A stretch of DNA of 64,000 nt from Sergeia podlipaevii (GCA_030849805.1 JASANZ010002274.1:168051-232050); one strand, 5' to 3'; numbered from the stretch's first letter, positions 29,388-39,377 are shown. The notes: generated by a model from the letters alone, not told the origin. Made by a program: numbers and translations.

Positions 29388-30677
29388 ATGCAGCTTTGGA
29401 AAAGGAGCACAGCGCACACGGTGCAGCTGCAATCGGGGAATGACTCGTTTTCTTCAGACGATGAGGACAGAGAACATGGGTCCTCGTCAAGGTTTGACGA
29501 TCGTGAAGGGATATCGGCAGGCACAAGCCCTTCAAAAGCGCTACCCGGAGCACGTAATGAGCCACCGCAAAGCTCTATCTCTCACAGGCGCCGTGGTTCG
29601 TTTACAGCCGGCGCTGCCTCTCCGGTAGTACCTTTGGCAGCACACTCTTTTTCATCTCCCAACTCCATGGTGACGTATCAGTCTGGCCCGCTGATGCAGC
29701 AGCAGCGGCACCTCCCAGGGAGCGGACGCATGGAACAGCATCAACGCCAGTTGAGTATTGACAGCGGTCGCCTGGCGAACACACACGGTGACCCAGCAAG
29801 TGGAAGACTATTGCTACGGCGGACAGCATCCCTTGCCAGCATGAACAGCTCCTTTGCTTTTGGCGGGTTTACCGTCAATCCGACCACTGTTGTCTCGGAA
29901 GCACGCACCACGACAAACATCCTTGTCGTCGGCGCGCCACAGGTTGGGAAGTCAATGTTTGTTAACGTGTTTCGGGCTGCAGTAATGAACAACACAAAAT
30001 GGCCTGCAGCCCCTGTCGGTATATGTGGTTTTTATGGCACTACATGCGTGGAGCCTTTTCCAAATAATCCAGCATCCCCTACGTGGTTATGCATTGATAC
30101 ACCTGGACGCTTCTATGATGCAAAAGATGAAGTAATTCTCGAGAAACTGGTAGCAGGCATTCCGTGGAGGACGAAGCTGATGGGCCCGAAGTCCTTGACG
30201 CTGGGTGAGGTGGAGGATATTACGCCCATCGCTGCCAATCGTGCTCACCAGGTGGTGATCGTCATTCCTGCTACCGATCTGATAGAAGATCACGGATGGG
30301 GCACTCACATTCTTCGATGGGTCCCACGCTACTCAACCGCGCCTGATGCAGAGAGTGTCGTGTTGTACATCAAGGGCTTGGCGGGGTCACTGCGTGCTCT
30401 GATGAGTGACGCTGTTCCCTTTATTGTGGTAAGTAAGATGGATAAATTAGGTGGTGCTGGCAGCACAAGCGCACGCAAGGCAATTTGTGCTTTGTTAGGC
30501 CAGTGCGTCCCCGTGAATCGTATCTATTTCTCAGGATGTGCTGCCGAGGGAAGCAGTGTCTTTTCTTCTGTTATGGAGACCCCCTCGATGGATGCGAGTA
30601 CAAGACAGGCTATGCTTCAACTGCATGAAGATATTTGCTTTGCCGTTCATTGGAAGAATCGAGTTGATGTGTTGTAA
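29388..30677 (+). CDS. Putative GTPase with disordered N-terminus
   Basis: 429 residues. The first ~165 are Ser/Gln/Arg-rich and disordered, with two blocks of Arg-Arg-Ser-type motifs that could be phosphorylation sites. The remainder is a P-loop GTPase: G1 GAPQVGKS (182-189), G3 DTPG (237-240) and a G4-like SKMDK (349-353), where Ser replaces the usual Asn but Lys and Asp are kept. The domain is closer in style to the dynamin/IFI44/septin-like or AIG1-like TRAFAC GTPases than to Ras, but I cannot place it in a named family. No membrane helix or lipid motif is visible. Confidence 0.78.
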   Translation: MQLWKRSTAHTVQLQSGNDSFSSDDEDREHGSSSRFDDREGISAGTSPSKALPGARNEPPQSSISHRRRGSFTAGAASPVVPLAAHSFSSPNSMVTYQSGPLMQQQRHLPGSGRMEQHQRQLSIDSGRLANTHGDPASGRLLLRRTASLASMNSSFAFGGFTVNPTTVVSEARTTTNILVVGAPQVGKSMFVNVFRAAVMNNTKWPAAPVGICGFYGTTCVEPFPNNPASPTWLCIDTPGRFYDAKDEVILEKLVAGIPWRTKLMGPKSLTLGEVEDITPIAANRAHQVVIVIPATDLIEDHGWGTHILRWVPRYSTAPDAESVVLYIKGLAGSLRALMSDAVPFIVVSKMDKLGGAGSTSARKAICALLGQCVPVNRIYFSGCAAEGSSVFSSVMETPSMDASTRQAMLQLHEDICFAVHWKNRVDVL

Positions 30678-31190
30678 AGAGAACACGCATACATACCTGA
30701 TTGTGCTTGGAGGGACATCTTTTATAGGAGACACATGGGGCACTTTGGCGAACTGTATATTTTTTTTTTCATATATATACTTATTACCCTTCCAATTTTC
30801 TACTGATGTGGACGCTGCTCTTGATGCTGCATGTACGTGTTTGATCACGTTGTTTTAATAGTGATCTCTCCGAGACCGCCTGTGTTGTCCCACATACTTT
30901 TCTTTTTTTCTCACAGGTGCAATATTGTTGTATATTACTGATTTGCTTTCCATTCCTTTGGTCAAAAAATGATTTCTACACATTACTGTGTCGCCACATT
31001 AGAAAAGAAACATAATTAAGGGGGAAAACAAGAAGGAGAGAGAATAGACATTATTGACAAAACGAATGCATATTTCAATTAACCTTGTAGCAGTCTCTCT
31101 TTCTCTCTGTTCTTAACATCTGGCGTCCTGTTCAGACGACACGCAGAGACGAGCAACAAAGAAGTAGGAAGAAAGTTGCATTTAGGCATA
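30678..31190. other. Intergenic
   Basis: No gene seen. A pyrimidine tract at 31093-31113 is followed by CCTGTTCAG (AG 31134-31135), about 55 bases before the ATG at 31191. Confidence 0.5.
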
Positions 31191-33134
31191 ATGGCGCAAC
31201 CTATCAGAGAAACAACTGACGTGCCGCTCGTTTCTTTAGAAGATGTTCGAACGGGCGACGTTTTGTTCATGAACCGCAAATGCTTGGCAATGAAGGATCC
31301 CGTTGGAATTGGGTTGTGCCTTCTTACAAAGACGGAAAATCGATTTGATCATGTTGGCATGTTTGTAAAACTGCCTGAAAGTGACATCAGAATGTACCCT
31401 GAGGCGAGTAAGAGGGTGGTGGAGACTTCCCCAAGCGGAACATACGTTTTGGAGACAAACATGAAAGGGGTTTCACTCTTTTCTGCCGAGCAACGTATTT
31501 CGCGGTCGTCAGCGAACGAAATGGCGACACGCAGAATAGTTACCGACGTAGACGGTGGCAGTAGGATACAGGACCGTTTCATGCAGGAGTTGGAGAGTAT
31601 GTACTCTGTTCCCTACCAAACAGATCTTGCAGCCATCTCGGCGTCAGTTTTTAGTCCCCCTGATAAAATGGATAGAATTCATGCCGCACACAAGATCAAT
31701 GCGCTTCAGCACGAAATCGATGCGCTGACAACTATGTCAAAGACCCACACGGTACGTAGAGGGGTGTATGAGCGTTTGGCAGCGCTCTACAAGAGGAGCC
31801 AGGTGGCGATGCTAGAGCTGTATTTCCCTCACCTACCGCGTGCACCTGTGGATGATCCTACCTCAGTTGACTGGTCTGTGGGCCACTACTGTATGGATGG
31901 CGTTAATCAGTCGCCCCAAATGGTATGCTCTGAGCTGGTGTGCAATCTTTGGCAACGCGTTGGCCTCATTAATGGCTTTGTTCCTGCTTCCTCTATGCGG
32001 CCCTTTGACCTTATGGATGACAGTCGGTTCAATTTTATCTCCCTGAGGAGCCACTTTGGTCACATGGCTCCGGTGAAGTTAACACGAGGCACAGAACAAT
32101 TTTGGCGCAATGGCAGTCATCAAGCTGGGTATGGCGAAAAGGATGCCTTTGCTGAGCGACATCTTGAGTTTACGGAGAACGCACGTGTGGCGTTTTACAA
32201 CGAATTGGTGTGTCTACCGACCGCCTCGGCAGTGGTATCGTCTTTGGATGAAGTGGTTAAGACAGCCACCGATAGAGACGTCTTGCCAGCCTCTTGGTTA
32301 ATTCAGTCCAATTCATATGGTGATGTTGTGGAAAACTTGTGGTACCGTGTACTTGGTAGCGGGCTACTCTTTGCTGCTTGCGCAGTGCCGTGTGCCCCGC
32401 TTACGCTACGTTGGGTGGAGGCACAAGTAGGACTCTTTTTGGTTCGCGGGAGTCCCTGGTCACTTGCGTGCGGCATTTTTGCTCGTGACTTTACTTTTGT
32501 TGCGTCACAGGCCGCAGCGATTGGCATTACGACAAAGACGTGGCTGGGCGGCTCCACTGGTGCCGTTATGGGGCCTCGTTCTGTCTCAGAACTTGTGGAT
32601 ACACGCCATCCTTACTATACTATGGCTGGCGCTCTCGCGCTATCGTCACTACTCGCGCACATTGTCACCACGCCTTTGACTAGTGCCAATTTGGCGCACC
32701 ATTTTGGTCCTCAACGCCCAGGCCCGATCCCGTTGCGCACGTTGTCGCGCGGAATGCTGCTGCTGTCTCCCTTTAGCGTGCTTCTCCCCTTGCAAGCCTT
32801 TTGGCTGGCGTGGTATGAAACTGTTGTATCTTTTATTGTTCCCGTGCCTTCATCGGTCTTGCGTCCGCGGACAGAACTTCTGGAGCGTCCCTCATGGTCT
32901 CATTTTCGCAATGACGCGCTTGTAGGGGCTTTTGCGGGTACGCTTGCTTTCGATCTAGTACTGTATCCAGCGCAAGTGTATGTTGCTCGCCGCTTTATGC
33001 AGGATATATATAGGCCTCGTCCCTCTCCCAGTTTTGGTCGTCGTTACTTCCCAGGATATCGATACCGCTTTGTTAGTAACGTGTTAATTCTTAGCATGAC
33101 TACGTGCATTTTGCATGGGATGGCGCTCATCTAA
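31191..33134 (+). CDS. Permuted papain-like (NlpC/P60-type) domain fused to a membrane domain
   Basis: 647 residues from the ATG at 31191 (the frame opens five codons earlier at TTG). The N-terminal 290 residues have the layout of the permuted NlpC/P60 / YiiX (DUF830) group: RTGDVLF near the start, FDHVGMFV with His54, a YVLET strand, and the late MVCSELVCNLW with Cys246 as candidate nucleophile. In this permuted order His comes before Cys. Residues about 385-640 hold several hydrophobic helices (near 395-415, 430-450, 485-505, 525-555, 585-600, 625-645) with PLTSANLAHHFG- and YPAQVYVARR-type loops that faintly recall mitochondrial carrier repeats. Relatives of the enzyme domain act as cysteine peptidases, amidases or acyltransferases; substrate unknown. 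Confidence 0.7.
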   Translation: MAQPIRETTDVPLVSLEDVRTGDVLFMNRKCLAMKDPVGIGLCLLTKTENRFDHVGMFVKLPESDIRMYPEASKRVVETSPSGTYVLETNMKGVSLFSAEQRISRSSANEMATRRIVTDVDGGSRIQDRFMQELESMYSVPYQTDLAAISASVFSPPDKMDRIHAAHKINALQHEIDALTTMSKTHTVRRGVYERLAALYKRSQVAMLELYFPHLPRAPVDDPTSVDWSVGHYCMDGVNQSPQMVCSELVCNLWQRVGLINGFVPASSMRPFDLMDDSRFNFISLRSHFGHMAPVKLTRGTEQFWRNGSHQAGYGEKDAFAERHLEFTENARVAFYNELVCLPTASAVVSSLDEVVKTATDRDVLPASWLIQSNSYGDVVENLWYRVLGSGLLFAACAVPCAPLTLRWVEAQVGLFLVRGSPWSLACGIFARDFTFVASQAAAIGITTKTWLGGSTGAVMGPRSVSELVDTRHPYYTMAGALALSSLLAHIVTTPLTSANLAHHFGPQRPGPIPLRTLSRGMLLLSPFSVLLPLQAFWLAWYETVVSFIVPVPSSVLRPRTELLERPSWSHFRNDALVGAFAGTLAFDLVLYPAQVYVARRFMQDIYRPRPSPSFGRRYFPGYRYRFVSNVLILSMTTCILHGMALI

Positions 33135-33499
33135 TTTATCGGCAATGTTTGAGTACGGACTCTAACTGTATTTAGCAAGCTGTACCTACACGTGTGTGTG
33201 TGTGTGTGTGCTTCTTTATCACGGTGACGCTTGTGAAAGGATATTTTGCTTGCTCACTACATGCAGCTCAAAAGAAAGCAAAAACCATGTTATCTATTTA
33301 AAGCTTCGTTATGAGTGAACTCTATTCCTTCACGTCACCAATCGTACGCATTTTGTCTGTGCATTGTTTTCCACACTTTTTGACAACAGGGACTCTTATG
33401 TTTTCTTTTAAAAAAATACATTTTTTTTTTACTTTTTACTTTGCAGAATCTTTTTCAGTGCACGCGTGACTCTAGATTTCAGTTGTTATTTTAGAATTG
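33135..33499. other. Intergenic with GT microsatellite
   Basis: A GT repeat at 33191-33210 lies in the 3' UTR. A tract at 33420-33442 ends in TTTGCAG (AG 33445-33446), 53 bases before the MTG1 ATG. A second AG at 33493-33494 is only five bases before it. Confidence 0.6.
33191..33210. repeat. GT dinucleotide microsatellite
   Basis: About ten GT units following TGTACCTACAC. Simple repeat in a 3' UTR. Confidence 0.9.
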
Positions 33500-34888
33500 A
33501 TGCACCGCACGAGGTGTTTTCTGAATGTATTTGACCCTGCGTTTATGCGCAAAGTGAAGCGCACGCTCAGTTCGTATCAAGGGGCAATGGATCACTCTAC
33601 TAGAAAAGGGATGTCGCGAGAAGCGTTTGTGGATATTGATGAGAAAGGTGCTGCATGGTTTCTTGGACACATGCAAAGCGCATACAGTGCACTTGCAGAA
33701 AAGACAAAGGACGCTGACTTTGTTTTAGAGATCCGCGATGCGCGGCTACCTTTTACAACTGAAAATCCAAACATTCGTAAAATAACAATGGATAAACCGC
33801 GTCTAATTGTGTTTAATAAAGCCGAGTTGTCTAATGAAGATTGCAATCGAGCAATTCAACAGTACTACGAAGACAGCGGCGCATTTGCGCTCTTTACAAG
33901 CGCGAAACGCAGCTGGCGTGACATTGTTGAGTCCGTTCAACGCTTTGCTACGCACGTTTTGCCTACCCAGCGATTTAAGACGACTGCACATATTGGACTA
34001 GTGGTAGGCATGCCTAATGTAGGTAAGTCCACTCTCATTAACTCACTGCGCTTAGCGCATGAGTATCAGTTCCACCGCGAGGATTTCCGTCGGTCGCGAA
34101 CCCCCGAAGCGGTGTCTATCACTCCAGGCACAACACGTGGGATGAAACTGGTGCCCATCTGCAGGGACCCAAACGTGGTGCTTTACGATACTCCTGGCCT
34201 CACGTTGCCAGGCTGCTTCTCTAAAGAAGCCGGACTCAAACTTGCTGCGTGTGGCATTGTGCCGACCAACGACGTTTCCCTCTCACGTGGAGTGGTGGCT
34301 CGGTATGTGTACGATGTACTCGTCTCCTCTGGTAGCGCGGGGCATATGGCGGAGTGTCTGCACTTGCCACGTACTCCAATTAGCTTTGACGACTGTATTG
34401 CGATGATCTGCGAGCGCAGTGGTAGCAGCGGCCAAACAGACTTGGGAAACCTCGATCCCGTGCGCGCACAACGCTTTCTTGTTCACGACTTTCAGCTCGG
34501 TAACCTTGGAAAGATTACTTTGGATTCATTACCTAGGAAGTTCCGGAAACCTATATCCTCTTCTGTTGAGGGACAACGAATGCTTGGAACAAGCAATGAC
34601 GATGCGTTCACTTCCGGCACATCGGCGCAGCAGGACGAAGGGTATTTTCATACGCACCACGTAGAGAGCGTGGATGTTGTGGATCTGTGCCCAGACCACA
34701 TGCGCGAAGTTCTTGATGCTCTTAAGGGACCTTTGCAAGATCAACCTCACACGGCGGGTAAGCACTACAGAAACTCCAAAAATGATGGCAGTGAGGCAGT
34801 TGTCAGCCGCAAGCGTGGTCCAATTAGTAAGGTTAGCGCGTATGACAGTGAGTTTAAGCGCAACACACGCATTCAGCGCGGGAGATAG
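33500..34888 (+). CDS. MTG1: Mitochondrial ribosome-assembly GTPase MTG1 (RbgA/YlqF type)
   Basis: 462 residues of a circularly permuted GTPase: G4 NKAEL (106-110) comes first, then G5 TSAK, then G1 GMPNVGKST (170-178), the TPGTTR G2, and G3 DTPG (230-233). The preceding VLEIRDARLPF is typical of YlqF/RbgA/MTG1. This family assists late assembly of the large subunit, in mitochondria for MTG1. The N-terminus (MHRTRCFLNVFDPAFMRKVKRTL) is basic and hydrophobic, fitting a mitochondrial presequence. The C-terminal ~110 residues are a basic disordered extension. The ATG lies directly after a TTG that opens the frame. Confidence 0.9.
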   Translation: MHRTRCFLNVFDPAFMRKVKRTLSSYQGAMDHSTRKGMSREAFVDIDEKGAAWFLGHMQSAYSALAEKTKDADFVLEIRDARLPFTTENPNIRKITMDKPRLIVFNKAELSNEDCNRAIQQYYEDSGAFALFTSAKRSWRDIVESVQRFATHVLPTQRFKTTAHIGLVVGMPNVGKSTLINSLRLAHEYQFHREDFRRSRTPEAVSITPGTTRGMKLVPICRDPNVVLYDTPGLTLPGCFSKEAGLKLAACGIVPTNDVSLSRGVVARYVYDVLVSSGSAGHMAECLHLPRTPISFDDCIAMICERSGSSGQTDLGNLDPVRAQRFLVHDFQLGNLGKITLDSLPRKFRKPISSSVEGQRMLGTSNDDAFTSGTSAQQDEGYFHTHHVESVDVVDLCPDHMREVLDALKGPLQDQPHTAGKHYRNSKNDGSEAVVSRKRGPISKVSAYDSEFKRNTRIQRGR

Positions 34889-35524
34889 GCACTTCTGCGC
34901 CATCACTGTTGGCGATGTTTCTTTTTCCCTTTTGCTGTTGTTGTTGCAGTCGTCTGCGTAAAATTGTCGATAGAGGGAACCCAAAAGCACACGACAGCAC
35001 TTATAACCGTGTCGGCATGGTAGTAGGTAAGCGGGCTGATGCAGCAGTGCACGTTTGTGTATGAACATTGTACATTTTCTACCCTCCCTTTTTTTTCGAA
35101 TTACAATTTTGAGAAGAACAATACGGTGGTTGATTTCTAGTCCGTTACTGCTTGGGAACTAAAAGGATTGCTTGTCTTCTTTTACATCTTCACATTACCT
35201 TTTTCCTGTTTGTGTTCATCTGCTAAAATATATATTTGAAGCAAATCTGGGTTCCAAACTGATTTTTCTTTTTCTTTGTTTGGCTGTTTATGTTTTTTTT
35301 TCTTTCAATTATCGAAGCCTATGTTTTTATGAACTGTGTCTGATACTTCATGTCCTCTTCTTTCTTGTTTACTCACTGGAATGTTGCGTTGCAACTATGT
35401 TTCTTAGTTGGGGTCCTTATTTTTTCCCCATCGTCATCGTTTACACAGTCAAGTGCACATATATATACATTTTCTGTTGCGGGCGCAGAAAAAATAGATT
35501 CACATTTTGTGCTGTGCGGCACAG
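34889..35524. other. Intergenic
   Basis: T-rich spacer. Open frames here are Phe/Cys/Leu-rich and not coding-like. The nearest acceptor is GGGCGCAG (AG 35487-35488), 36 bases before the ATG, after a modest TTTTCTGTTG tract. Confidence 0.5.
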
Positions 35525-36418
35525 ATGCAGGAGGAATTACAGCGTACAAAGCAGTATCTGGCGGAGGTTATTGACGAGTGCGTGTTTGTTGAGCGGCAAA
35601 GGGACTTGACGGAGCGCAAACTCGGTGCACACATTAGTGCGCTGCGTGGTGGTTGTGAGTGCTTAGTGAAGGCCCTAGACGCACTATGCATTTACACAAC
35701 TATGATGGAGGAGAAGGTGATTGCTCCTGCAATGGGGTCTCTGCTTACTGCGCTATCTCAAAACGAGTTTTTGTACGCAAGTCGCAACGGCGCGGTAGAT
35801 GCAATCAGTGCAACTGCAGCTGCTGGTGTGTGTGTGCCATCACAAGCATCATTGAATACAGTAGCAGATGTCAAGTTACCTGACGCGATGCAAATCGCCA
35901 CTAATGAGGCAGTTCTTTTCGTGAAGTCGGTAAGGGCACAGAAATTGGAGCTGCAAGTTCAACTAGATGCAGTTCAGGCACTGATTTCTTCTCTCTGTGA
36001 TGGGCCTCTAGCATCCTCGCCGGACACCTGCATGAGGGAAATCGTACTCACCGGTCAGGACGAGATCGTAGGGGACCATCCTTCAGGTGTTCTTGGTACT
36101 TCACCTAGTGGCTCCGTACAGCGGTCTGCTTTTTCTCAGCGGTTGGATTCACGTCTACGTGCGTATGAGATGACTGTTAATGCGCTCAACAGTGAAATTA
36201 CAGTGCTGCAGTCGCGTTTTGCTGAACTTACGGATACACACTCTCGAGAGACGGAAATTCTTCGCAATAAAAGAGCAGGCGAAAGTGAGCGATATCGGAC
36301 GCAATTGGAGGAATCTGATGCTGTGCTAGGCCGCATTGCACAGGAGCTGGAGCAGTTGATCAACGAGAATACACAACTCAAAGATCGACTAAGAAGGCAA
36401 AAGAAAGAAGGCAATTAG
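35525..36418 (+). CDS. Coiled-coil hypothetical protein
   Basis: 297 residues. The N-terminal ~60 residues (MQEELQRTKQYLAEVIDECV) and the C-terminal ~90 (from RLDSRLRAYEM to the end) have strong heptad periodicity and form predicted coiled coils. Between them lie a small helical region and a Ser/Gly-rich linker near 185-205. The C-terminus ends in basic residues (DRLRRQKKEGN). No named domain. Such proteins in kinetoplastids are often cytoskeletal or basal-body components, but nothing here shows that. Confidence 0.78.
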   Translation: MQEELQRTKQYLAEVIDECVFVERQRDLTERKLGAHISALRGGCECLVKALDALCIYTTMMEEKVIAPAMGSLLTALSQNEFLYASRNGAVDAISATAAAGVCVPSQASLNTVADVKLPDAMQIATNEAVLFVKSVRAQKLELQVQLDAVQALISSLCDGPLASSPDTCMREIVLTGQDEIVGDHPSGVLGTSPSGSVQRSAFSQRLDSRLRAYEMTVNALNSEITVLQSRFAELTDTHSRETEILRNKRAGESERYRTQLEESDAVLGRIAQELEQLINENTQLKDRLRRQKKEGN

Positions 36419-36765
36419 ATGCCCTGGACAACCTACAGAGTCAGCAGTGAATCTGCGCACATCTTCGTGAAATTTGTACTATTAGATGCTTCAAAACAAT
36501 AAAAATAAAAAGGGGTGGCTCTGTATTGCATATATTTCAGCGTGTATTGCTGGAGGGAAGATCTTTCTTCTAGTTATTGCTTTATTATTTTGTTCTTTTC
36601 TTCCCATGCTTTTTTTCTTTACACTTTTCATTCTGAAGGTTATCCTACATTTACTTCTTTTTTTTTTTGATCATCTAGTTTGAAGTGAATTTGCCTTGTT
36701 TTTCTCTTGACTGAAGTCAGAATCTAGGAGTGCATTGCATTTATTTTACTTTGTGCTCTAGAGTC
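36419..36765. other. Short intergenic
   Basis: T-rich. A TGTGCTCTAG acceptor (AG 36760-36761) lies four bases before the TRM8 ATG, with T runs at about 36655-36668 upstream. No gene seen. Confidence 0.5.
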
Positions 36766-37485
36766 ATGATGGAACAACCCAAATGGACGAGATTGCCTAT
36801 TCGCACTCGCCCTCACCGCAACCCTCTTGCGGAAAACGATGATTCACATCCTGAGTGCCCTGAAGAGTTCAGACGACGTAATGCGGAGTTTTTCTCGTCG
36901 TCATCTGCGACAACTGTCGACTTTGTGGACGTCGGTTGCGCGTTTGGAGGAATGTTGTTCTCTCTTTCTGCCATGTTTCCTAATACTGGGATGCTGGGAC
37001 TAGAAATTAGGCCCAAGGTAGTCGCGTTTGCACAACAGAAGGCAACTGCGTTGCGGACTGAGTCCACCAGCACTGATGGGCACCATTACAATAACGTGTG
37101 GTTTGAGCAGATGAACGTGATGAAGTTTGGTTCCAACTGTTTTGAGAAGGGCCAGCTTAGCAAGTTGTTTTTCTGCTATCCTGACCCGCATTGGAAGCGA
37201 AAGAACATTCGCCGCCGTATTATCTCACCTGGGCTCGTTCACGAATATGGATATTGGCTCCGCAAGGGGGGAATGCTCTATACGGTGTCCGATGTGGAGG
37301 AGCTGGAGGACTGGATGACGCAGTGCCTCGATGCATGCCCCTTGTTCAGGCGTATGAGCGCTGAAGAGCTTGCCTCTCAGGAGGAGCAGCGTGTGCTTAG
37401 CATTGTGACAGATTCCAGCGAAGACGCGCAGCGCACCAGCCGAAAAGGTTTAAAGAAGCATTTTGCTGTCCATATTCGCGTCTAG
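36766..37485 (+). CDS. TRM8: tRNA (guanine-N7)-methyltransferase catalytic subunit (TRM8/METTL1/TrmB)
   Basis: 239 residues, the usual length. Makes m7G46 in tRNA, in eukaryotes together with a WD40 partner (TRM82/WDR4). Motifs: DVGCAFGG SAM-binding loop, GLEIRPKV motif II, the family-defining CYPDPHWKRKNIRRRI (Asp catalytic region) and the following LRKGGMLYTVSD. The start is the first of two consecutive ATGs, four bases after a CTCTAG acceptor. The upstream GTG frame is non-coding. Confidence 0.93.
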   Translation: MMEQPKWTRLPIRTRPHRNPLAENDDSHPECPEEFRRRNAEFFSSSSATTVDFVDVGCAFGGMLFSLSAMFPNTGMLGLEIRPKVVAFAQQKATALRTESTSTDGHHYNNVWFEQMNVMKFGSNCFEKGQLSKLFFCYPDPHWKRKNIRRRIISPGLVHEYGYWLRKGGMLYTVSDVEELEDWMTQCLDACPLFRRMSAEELASQEEQRVLSIVTDSSEDAQRTSRKGLKKHFAVHIRV

Positions 37486-38031
37486 TGGTGAGCGTCGTCA
37501 ATTTTTGAACTAGTTTTTTTTGTGTGTGTTTGTGTGTGTCCTTCGTGATTAGGAATGCCAGCAATGGAGGCGTTTGTTTCACCATATTCCAACACGGATC
37601 TCACAGCAGAGATTGTTGTCTCCTGTAGTTTTTGAATGCGCTTAATCCAAGAGTAAAGGAAAGGAAAATAGTAGTTGGTTTCTAAGTATTTTTTTTTCCT
37701 AAAAAAGTTAGCAGTCACTCACGTTGAAAGAATAGTGTTAACAATAGTGCGAATATAACAACAACGAAAGAAAATAATTACTTGTTTGAGGAACGGGAAA
37801 GGTTACATATACATATATATATATACTGCGCTTCTTTTTTTTCTGTGTGCTTTCTATTTATTTTTTACTGCCTTTTATTACCACTAATATTTTTTTGTCC
37901 TTTTTGATTAGTGAGTCGTAGCTTTTTTCATTGTTGTTGTTGTTGTTTTTTGATATATATTTTTTTTGGCGCTATAGTGTCGTATTCGAGTAGGGAACTT
38001 GTCGTGGTTGCCTTTGAGAATACATACAGGG
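37486..38031. other. Intergenic with strong acceptor
   Basis: AT-rich spacer with a TA run at about 37808-37825. A GTT-repeat pyrimidine tract (about 37922-37968) ends at GCTATAG (AG 37976-37977), 54 bases before the ATG at 38032. No gene seen. Confidence 0.55.
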
Positions 38032-38841
38032 ATGCGTCTGGATGGGTTCTTTATAGCTTTTGTGGTTCTAGTGACTACAATTATTTCTTCACATACAAGC
38101 GCAGAGCAGTTTTGTTACGTGACTCAACGGCCGCCCAGCACTCCATTCGCCTTGGAGATGTGCTATATGTACTCCCACAGCGCGTGCTGTCTCTCTGGCT
38201 ATGATCTTGACATCAAGGCGGCGTACGAAAGTATTGTTCCCGGCGGCCCAGGATGCAGTCCAGGTAGTCTGCGCATACATGCAATGCTATATGACCTTCT
38301 TTTATATTTGTGCTTACCTTGCAATCCCAATGAGCCAATCTACCGCTTTGAGAGCGTTCTCGGGGATCAGGTGGATGGCGGAATAGTGCCTCCATCACTG
38401 TCCTCTCAGCCCGGTGAATATACGTGGCGCATTTGCAAGTCGTTTCTCTATGGTGCTCCCGGTACAAACGAAGGAATTTGGGGGAGAAACGCGTCGCAGT
38501 ATAACTCGTGTGGCATTCAGTTGCAGTCGTGTCTTTCCGTACCTATTTTTGACATCCAAACAGCACAGTTTACTTACCCCTCTAGCACATGCAAGTCTAA
38601 GAGGGAGCTGGTGATTCCTTCCATCGCATTTGAGGACACATCAGACCCAGCGCTCGAAATGCTCTCCCTCATTGCGCAGACGATGTCTGACTTTCAAATT
38701 GTTATTGTAGACGATAGTGACCCCAATTACGATTATGACAAAACGCCTTGCTTTGGTCGAAGCAACTCGGCAGCTATAGTGCTCAGTCGAGCACATGCAG
38801 TGGCAACACTGCTGCTAGTAGCAATTTTGTGCGTTACATAA
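38032..38841 (+). CDS. Cys-rich secreted or GPI-anchored surface protein, folate-receptor-like
   Basis: 269 residues. An N-terminal signal peptide is clear (MRLDGFFIAFVVLVTTIISS, cleavage near residue 24). A hydrophobic C-terminal tail (AHAVATLLLVAILCVT) is preceded by small residues (GRSNSAA) that could serve as a GPI site. The mature part has many Cys residues; the order CYMYSHSACC then CSPGSLRIH then CLPCNP recalls the folate-receptor/riboflavin-binding fold. One N-glycosylation sequon is visible (RNAS). Inference: a surface receptor or binding protein. The ATG at 38032 is chosen because it begins the signal peptide. Confidence 0.75.
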   Translation: MRLDGFFIAFVVLVTTIISSHTSAEQFCYVTQRPPSTPFALEMCYMYSHSACCLSGYDLDIKAAYESIVPGGPGCSPGSLRIHAMLYDLLLYLCLPCNPNEPIYRFESVLGDQVDGGIVPPSLSSQPGEYTWRICKSFLYGAPGTNEGIWGRNASQYNSCGIQLQSCLSVPIFDIQTAQFTYPSSTCKSKRELVIPSIAFEDTSDPALEMLSLIAQTMSDFQIVIVDDSDPNYDYDKTPCFGRSNSAAIVLSRAHAVATLLLVAILCVT

Positions 38842-39377
38842 GAAGAAGTGATGCTCAACGCTAGACAAGAAGGAGTGGATTGCGCGTGTACTTATACAAA
38901 TGTCATGTCTCTGTCATGTGTCAATGGAAGTAAAATGACGTCTGGTACCTTATTATACTTGTACCTTCACGAAGGTGTGAGGAGCAACATGAAGAGCGTG
39001 CGGTGGGAGCTTCTGAAGCAAATATGTTTTTATATATAAATAAATATTCTTATACAAAATGCAAGTGACACCATCATTTTATTTTTGTTGCATATTAGAG
39101 TGACGGTTCTTTCTTGTTTCCTTCCGTATCCCACCATTTTGTGAAATAAAAACAGAACGAAATTCAATGCAGAGCGATCATTTTTCTATGACAACAGAAT
39201 AAGAAAAAGAAAATCTTTTTTTTTTCTTTTAGAATCGCGTCTTGTCCACTTTATATGCTCCACAATGTCATGCATACGGTGATTGTATCCTTTGAAAAAT
39301 TTTTTTTTCTCGCATTTATATGTTAGTACTTCTTTAGGTGTTTTTATTCTTTTTTTTTTTTTTATAAAGGGTTGTTT
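38842..39377. other. Intergenic
   Basis: AT-rich. ORFs in the first 200 bases (for example 38848-39039) have no coding character. A T run at 39350-39363 ends with ATAAAG (AG 39368-39369), eight bases before the ATG of the next small ORF. Confidence 0.5.
39350..39369 (+). promoter_or_regulatory. Polypyrimidine tract and AG acceptor
   Basis: TTCTTTTTTTTTTTTT followed by ATAAAG. Fits trans-splicing for the 59-residue membrane ORF at 39378. Confidence 0.5.

Noticed and set aside
35172..35609. A 145-codon frame with long hydrophobic stretches overlapping the coiled-coil gene.
   Set aside because: The hydrophobic stretches come from translated T-rich spacer, and the frame overlaps a better-supported gene.
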